Shown: positions 9,343-14,323 of the stretch, piece by piece | Position numbering within the stretch: the first letter of the stretch is position 1 | How the letters are laid out: the number at the start of each line of letters is the position of its first letter | DNA from: Circinella minor | Lineage: Eukaryota > Mucoromycota > Mucoromycetes > Mucorales > Lichtheimiaceae | DNA: 14,323 bases | Assembly (NCBI GenBank): GCA_016758965.1 | Contig: JAEPRB010000541.1 | Span: forward strand, 1 to 14,323 | Direction of reading: 5' to 3' | Translations under genes and position numbers: made by a program | The notes under the pieces: model-generated | The model's input: only the letters and a program-made list of their open reading frames with translations | The model's database searches: none | What the model was told of the DNA's origin: nothing

Positions 9343-10299
9343 GTTTTACCTGTAATTCGAAATGGTACTAGAGCCCAAATTGTAAATCAATCTTTAAATC
9401 GAGCAAATTTCTGGAATCAAGTTACAATACATCACTTACGAACAAATATGCGAGTACAACAAGCAAGAAATGTAAATGATGCTAATACATTACGTGAATT
9501 TTCAGAGTATTTGTTACGCATTGGTGATGGTACTGAAGATAGAGTGCACGTTCAAGATAGTATGATATTACCTGGATTTAATCTCTATACCTTAATCAAT
9601 ACTGTCTATAGGGATATGTTATCAACACCACCTACAAATGACCATTTAACAAGTCGTGCAATTCTTACACCAAAAAACAAATATGTCACTGATATCAACA
9701 ATTTGATCATTGAGCAGCTATTTCCTGGTGGGAATATTGAAGAGTTCTTAAGTGCAGATTCTATGGCTAATCCTGAAGATCAGCTTAGTTATCCTGCCGA
9801 ATTATTAAATGAGCTAAATCCCTCCAGCTTACCACCTCATAGACTAAAGTTGAAACCAGGATGTCCAGTTATGCTCCTTCGCAACCTAAACCCATCTAAA
9901 GGGCTATGCAATGGTATACGGTTGATTTGCAGGTCATTTCGCCGGTATGTTATTGAAGCCGAAATAGTAACTGGGTCACATGCTGGTGACATTGTTCTTA
10001 TCCCACGCATTACCCTTACACCTACAAACTCTGATTCCCCAATTCAGTTTTCACGAACACAATTCCCGATTCGTTTAGCATTTGCAATGACCATCAATAA
10101 AGCGCAAGGGCAAACAATGGATCAAGTTGGATTATATTTACCAGAACATCCCTTTGCACATGGTTTGCTTTATGTTGCAATGTCACGCGTTCGTACTCCA
10201 ACATCTATTCATATCACTTTAGATCGTGATAACTCATCAATCAATGGATTACCAGGATTCTATACACGTAATGTAGTTTATCGTGAAGTTCTACTTTAA

Positions 10300-10581
10300 C
10301 ATTTTTTATAAACACACACACATATATACACATACATAGCTTCTGTCTATAAAAAGCAATCTAACCTCCATATTCTTATCTTTCATTCCCTTATAATCTA
10401 TTTTTTCTCTTAAACACATTTTTATTAAATTATTCCATTATTACTTTCAAAACATTATAATACCTCACTTTAATTTTTTTTATATAAATATTTAATCCAA
10501 TAATTTTTTTCAAACTATCTACACAATAATTCATTTTTTTTTCTATTGATATCTGATATATTTTTTATTTCAAGAAGTATT
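10300..10581. other. Helitron 2 3' untranslated / spacer region
   Basis: 282 bases of T- and A-rich sequence between the stop codon and the conserved tail, with a short CA/TA run at about 10310-10335. No exact AATAAA was found, unlike Helitron 1. Nothing else recognisable. Confidence 0.5.
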
Positions 10582-10730
10582 ATACAGCCTTGAATATCGT
10601 TGCTACCAGGCGCGAAGCGCCTTTTGAGGGTCAAAGGGGGGGAATCCCCCTTTGCGACGTGAACCACTAAATGACCCAAAGCGAAGCGAAGGGGCTCATT
10701 TATCTGAGCGAAGCGAGGAAGGGTCGCTAG
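10582..10730 (+). repeat. Helitron 3' tail, copy 3
   Basis: ATACAGCCTTG start, hairpin AGGCGC-GAA-GCGCCT (10608-10622, identical to that of copy 1), hairpin AAAGGGGG-GGAAT-CCCCCTTT (10633-10653), TTGCGACGTG (10652-10661), AAGCGAAGCGAAG repeats (from about 10679), hairpin GCTCA/TGAGC (10694-10709) and CTAG (10727-10730). Confidence 0.85.
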
Positions 10731-11271
10731 TATATATTATTATTAATAACCGTTCTAATTTTTTACCTCCATTTGTTTGTCCTCATCTTATTTAAACAAA
10801 ACATTATATATTCACAAATGCTTATTCTAGTTTTATCATCTTATTATGTATTTTTAAAATGGCCATATATTAAATGAGAATTAACAAAAGAATTTTTTTA
10901 TAACTATAATGCTGACTTAGCGTTTTTTTTCTCTCTGCTATGACGCGAAATTTCTATCTCTGTGACGTATATCTGACTTTCAATAAAGATAAAAAATGGG
11001 GGGGAGAACACTTTGACCCCATATCCCATCTAAGGCCGAATAAGTATTTTGTTGATTTTGGGATAATCTTAGTGAAATCATCATTGGAGCATATTTTATT
11101 TATTTCTTTTATTATTGTTTTATTTATTTCTACCTTTACCGTTTACTATACACAACCATTAACTTCTCTGAACCCTACATCTATTTATTTATTTTTATCA
11201 CCTTTCTCTATTTCTTATTTTATTTCTATTTTATTTTTACCTTTTCGTCAATTTTACACATAACACTAAGA

Positions 11272-11469
11272 ACCACATGTCAATTTTGACACATTGTGTG
11301 GTGGGTTTCCTGGCCTCACCCACTTAACAACAAAAGTCTAGACCAGAAATTTCTTTTCAGACTGTTATTAGCTTAGAGGGGAAATTTATTATTCTTCTAT
11401 AGTCAAGCATATTATTCCCTTTTTTGGCTGTTAGCCGGTGCCTTAGGGTTTTTCGTGCAATCACAGCCA
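11272..11469. repeat. Cluster of short inverted repeats
   Basis: TGTCAA-TT-TTGACA (11278-11291) sits inside ACCACA (11272-11277) / TGTGGT (11297-11302). GTGGGT (11301-11306) pairs with ACCCAC (11318-11323). TGGCTGT (11425-11431) pairs with ACAGCCA (11463-11469) across 31 bases. The function is unknown. It could be a transposon end or a transcribed structure. Confidence 0.4.
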
Positions 11470-12475
11470 GTCGTTAATGTGCAGAAGTAAAAGTTAATAT
11501 GTGGAATTAAAGAATTTGGCTATTGCCATTAGCTGAAGTTGTTAGTTAAAGTACTGTAGCCAGTTAGATGTTTTTATATTAAAAATATAAGTAGATATAT
11601 TTATTCAGCTACAACAGATGCTTATATATTTTTATAGTGAGTACCAATAATATTATCGTATATTACAACGTAATTGTTTATTAAGATAACTCAAGTTCTT
11701 TTGAGATAATATATGTTAAGCGATAATAATTTTAATATAATCAAATCTAGTACAGAGATATTATGTCTGTATATATTGAGTCTTTATAATGTGAATTCAG
11801 TTGTTATTAAATTCAAATACTACTTTAATATGTAGTCTGTTATATCAATCGAAATTAATAAAATAAAGAGACAGTAATAAGTCAACGAGACCCAAAAGAA
11901 CCATAATTGAACTCCAGTTTATTATAATAAAGTATTATCACTATTTATATTAAATTCTAATCAATGGACGGGTATATCAATATGCGTGTATGAAACAATG
12001 ATAGTCTTCCGATTTGTTAATGACGATGAATAATGACAATGGTATATGTGAACATTATATCCTATACGTTTTGCCGTTGATAAAATAATATATCAACGCA
12101 GCTGTCAAATAGTATCAATAAAGAAGACGGACTTCTTTAATATTAAGAGTCATTGAAACATACCGTAAAAATACCAAAATGTCAGTGAAACATATTTGAA
12201 GTATGCTGTATTTAAATATATATTATTAAATGACTGTTATTATGAAGCCATTGTACGTTGGATACAACATAGTCAACAAATAAATATATAAAATAAATAA
12301 AATAAGGACTTAAAGATAATCTCTTAGTTAAAATAAAATAAATAAAACAACCCAATATACGGTGTTGAGTGATCAATAGAAGAATGATTTTAAAATAAAG
12401 ATTGATTGAATAACTGATTGATGATTTTTATTTGGTTTAAAAAAGTTGGGGTTTATATATCTTTTACAAATGTTC

Positions 12476-12541
12476 CGCAGTAACTTTCTATTGTTACGCA
12501 GCTAAATCTGCAGCAACTGTTTAATGTCGCGCAGTTATTAC
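12476..12541 (+). repeat. Two diverged 33-nt tandem units with GCAG boxes
   Basis: Units 12476-12508 and 12509-12541 match at about 22 of 33 positions by eye. Each holds two GCAG boxes, spaced 21 and then 12 bases (GCAG at 12477, 12498, 12510 and 12531). The similarity is modest and the duplication may be old. Confidence 0.4.
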
Positions 12542-12828
12542 ATGTGATTATTTAATTTATAATTTGGGGGGATAATTATATAGTTGTTGTACAATCGGTT
12601 GATTCATGAAAAAAGGTAATAGAAATGAGAATATTCTTATATGAATAAATATTCAGAATATTCGTGTATAAAAATAGAAAATAGGAAAAGTTGTTTATGT
12701 AAGGGTTACAGTACAGAGAAAATTTGCATAAGAAGCACCAAGCAAACAAATAATAAATATTGATTGTTGCCCTTAAAACTGCATACGGGTGTTTCTTTTC
12801 AACACTTTCTTTATTTTATTTTTTAACA

Positions 12829-14043
12829 ATGGGTCGTTCAAAAAGGTCTTTGAATCAAAAAAGCCTAAAAACAATGTTCAGTCAAGGACGTTATATTACT
12901 GAAGGTCATTATTATAATTATAAAGTATCTACCTTGCCTAGAAAATTAAAGTCATAGTATTTTTTTTAAAATTAGGTGGTTCTTCAACAAACCCAGCAGG
13001 ACCTCATCAGAATGAGAGCCATTATTCATGAATAATAGAAAACAAATCAATGCCTCATCAAGGTTCAACTATAATAGTAGCAGATAGCAATGATGATAGC
13101 AATAACAATACTAATAATAATAATAATGACAATAATAACAATAATAAATAGAAAAAAACGTTTATGGATGAATATTTTGATATGCTACCAAAACAGCTAT
13201 CAGATGAGATGACTGCTTTAAATATTGGTTTTCCTAATTGCTACAAAAATAATACTTTTTGAGTCTATCCCGAATCACCTTATCTTTCACAACATGCTTT
13301 TGAGAAAAAAAACATGACACAAAAACCAAGTCCACTCAAATTGTATAAACCACATCTTCTTGTCCCCAACCGAAACATTGATTGCCCAACTTGTCCAGCG
13401 ACACTTAAAAGCAAGCATTTACAAGCACAAGGATAGGCCACAACTCCAGTTGCTCGATATATATGTGATTTGACTAATAACTTTTATGTAATGTCATACC
13501 ATTATAAATGTCCTCGATGTTTCAATGAAAAAGGCCAACCTGGAAAAACATTTGCTGGTCATGATCAAGAGCTTATGAAAAAATCTCTTCCTGAATCCCT
13601 AGTACTCGAGTTTCCAGCTATATTGACTCATAGCTCAGCAATTTCCAATGATATAATGGATATCATGCAGAGTTGCTTTAGTAATGGGATGGGATCAACA
13701 CCATTTACTAATATGCTTATGATGTTTACATACAAAAAGACACAACAACATTATCAAATTTATATTTATATTAGTTCGGGAAGAGTCACAAAAACTACAA
13801 GAAAAAAATAACACTCATTCAATTACAAAATATATTTCCACTACAACAAAACACCAATTCCAAAAAACATTCTCAGCATTTAATAATAAAAACCAGTATG
13901 CAGGCTTTATCCCAAGTTCTAAATACTTATCCAAGTGCTTTGAAGAGTTTGTGGAAATCCACAGAAAAGAATATGACCAACATACTACTACTCAACCAGC
14001 AACAGTATTAACAGTCGATCATTGCTATAAGGTTTTGTGGTGA
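12829..14043 (+). pseudogene. Decayed transposase-like protein with CxxC pairs (DUF6729-like, tentative)
   Basis: One frame runs from about 12976 to 13808 through TGA 13029, TAG 13149, TGA 13260 and TAG 13434. Protein-like sequence continues after each stop. It holds an Asn-rich linker (about 13089-13148), DCPTC (Cys codons at 13383 and 13392) and KCPRC (13509 and 13518), then a block with LEFPAILTH and CFSNGMG. A frameshift near 13755-13775 moves coding to the next frame, which carries YAGFIPSSKYLSKCFEEF and DHCYK before TGA 14041-14043. From memory this order resembles the N-terminal domain called DUF6729 in fungal transposase-like proteins, with DHCYK where a DDE-type core could begin. The catalytic part is missing. 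The first exon is probably ATG 12829 onward (GRSKRSLNQKSL), joined by an uncertain intron (perhaps 12905-12975). Confidence 0.6.
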
Positions 14044-14323
14044 ACTACCATAATAACACATATTTTCCATCTATTCATGAATAATCGGTCAAACATCATT
14101 CCGTCAAGGATAAAAGATATAACCAATTAAACACTATTATTTATTTTGATTCGTTCTTATTATTAATCCGTATAATAAAGGAACATCAAAGAAAGAACAC
14201 TGCAAAAAAGAGGGGGTATTATAATTGTGATACCCTATTGAGATCCTATTGAAATCCTATTGAGATTCTATTGATTTTCCTGCTGCTATTAGGATCTCAG
14301 CTGTTGATACCTCAGGTGCACAT
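14044..14323. other. Gene-free end of window with small repeats
   Basis: 280 bases with no gene seen. AT-rich to about 14200, then a near-palindrome GGGTAT (14214-14219) / ATACCC (14230-14235), followed by the short tandem array described separately. Confidence 0.5.
14234..14277 (+). repeat. Four 11-bp tandem repeats, CCTATTGAGAT type
   Basis: Units at 14234, 14245, 14256 and 14267: CCTATTGAGAT, CCTATTGAAAT, CCTATTGAGAT and a degenerate TCTATTGATTT. TGAGATCCTA (14239-14248), which spans the first two units, has a perfect 10-base inverted copy at 14290-14299. Confidence 0.8.

Larger units (their letters stand above)
5474..10299 (+). pseudogene. Helitron Rep-helicase gene, four in-frame stops, no frameshift
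   Basis: Full-length relative of the Helitron 1 protein: 1507 codons over exons 5474-5803, 5945-6716, 6783-9247 and 9343-10299. The first ATG in frame is at 5474. Order: two CX2CX4HX7C knuckles (residues 8-24 and 73-89), a CxxC segment beginning near residue 121, HUH motif HAH at 565-567 (nt 7373-7381), tyrosines at 700 and 704 (nt 7778 and 7790), Walker A GSGGTGKT at 1063-1070 (nt 8867-8890), Walker B DE (nt 9107-9112), GGDFRQ just before the last intron, and INKAQGQ (nt 10093-10113). Stops are TGA 8267-8269, TAA 8384-8386, TAA 8837-8839 and TAA 9092-9094. Alignable sequence continues in the same frame after each. Only the Rep half (862 residues) could be translated. The helicase is lost. 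No APE or OTU domain is visible. Confidence 0.87.
5308..10730 (+). mobile_element. Complete Helitron 2, 5423 bp, coding part decayed
   Basis: Starts with TCTATTATATTAAAA immediately after the mini-Helitron's CTAG and ends with CTAG at 10727-10730 followed by T, as expected for insertion between A and T. It contains one Rep-helicase gene (5474-10299) with four nonsense codons and a full 3' tail. Both termini are present, so it might still be moved by a transposase supplied in trans, although its own protein cannot be made whole. Confidence 0.85.
10731..12828. other. Gene-free AT-rich region
   Basis: About 2.1 kb without a supportable gene. T at 10731 is the expected target base after Helitron 2. 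The single long open frame (10940-11263) is low-complexity and is rejected. A less AT-rich patch at 11270-11470 carries several short hairpins. TTATATT-AAA-AATATAA (11574-11590) is a perfect hairpin. The rest is AT-rich with short AAATAA-type runs near 12280-12350 and a diverged 33-nt duplication at 12476-12541. It may be old, unrecognisable transposon sequence. Confidence 0.6.

Noticed and set aside
10731..10750. Start of a fourth Helitron directly after Helitron 2
   Set aside because: The sequence after CTAG begins TATATATT, not TC, and leads to no Helitron-like sequence. It is read as the target flank.
10940..11263. Open frame of 107 codons with a hydrophobic C-terminal half
   Set aside because: The sequence is T-rich and low-complexity, has no recognisable motif, and its hydrophobicity follows from TTT/ATT codons. 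It shows no neighbouring splice context or family resemblance.
13089..13148. AAT-rich repeat as a CRISPR-like or satellite array
   Set aside because: It is a simple AAT/AAC run in frame with the pseudogene, encoding an Asn-rich linker, with no spacer structure.

Overview
The window looks like an accessory, transposon-filled stretch of a fungal nuclear genome, most likely an early-diverging (Mucoromycota-type) fungus. The grounds are AT-rich spacers, short GT...AG introns (66-191 bp) that restore reading frames exactly, Helitron proteins with a Rep plus Pif1-helicase layout, and GCGAAGCGA-rich Helitron tails. The fungal placement is fairly safe. The phylum is an inference from remembered similarity, not a search.

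Region 1 (1-5028) is the larger part of an autonomous Helitron, cut at its 5' side by the window edge. Five complete introns and the end of a sixth join six exons into one open frame of 1350 visible residues with no stop or frameshift. The frame holds the HUH/two-tyrosine nickase and the full set of superfamily-1 helicase motifs. Region 2 (5029-5307) is a 279-bp non-coding mini-Helitron. Region 3 (5308-10730) is a second, complete 5.4-kb Helitron from 5' TC to 3' CTAG. Its gene keeps the reading frame from end to end but carries four in-frame nonsense codons.

The three Helitrons stand head to tail with no spacer (CTAG/TC at 5028/5029 and at 5307/5308) and share a 3' tail built of G/C hairpins, a TTGCGACGTG block, GAAGCGAAGCGA repeats and CTAG. 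The arrangement is best read as successive insertions in front of one another, with the decayed copy oldest and the intact copy youngest. The intact transposase could in principle act on all three ends, because the tails are alike.

Region 4 (10731-12828) has no supportable gene: AT-rich sequence with a few hairpins and a diverged 33-nt duplication. Region 5 (12829-14043) is a decayed gene resembling the CxxC-containing N-terminal part of a fungal transposase-like family. It holds four in-frame stops and one frameshift and breaks off at a further stop. The last 280 bases hold small direct and inverted repeats. No rRNA, tRNA, CRISPR array or host housekeeping gene was seen.
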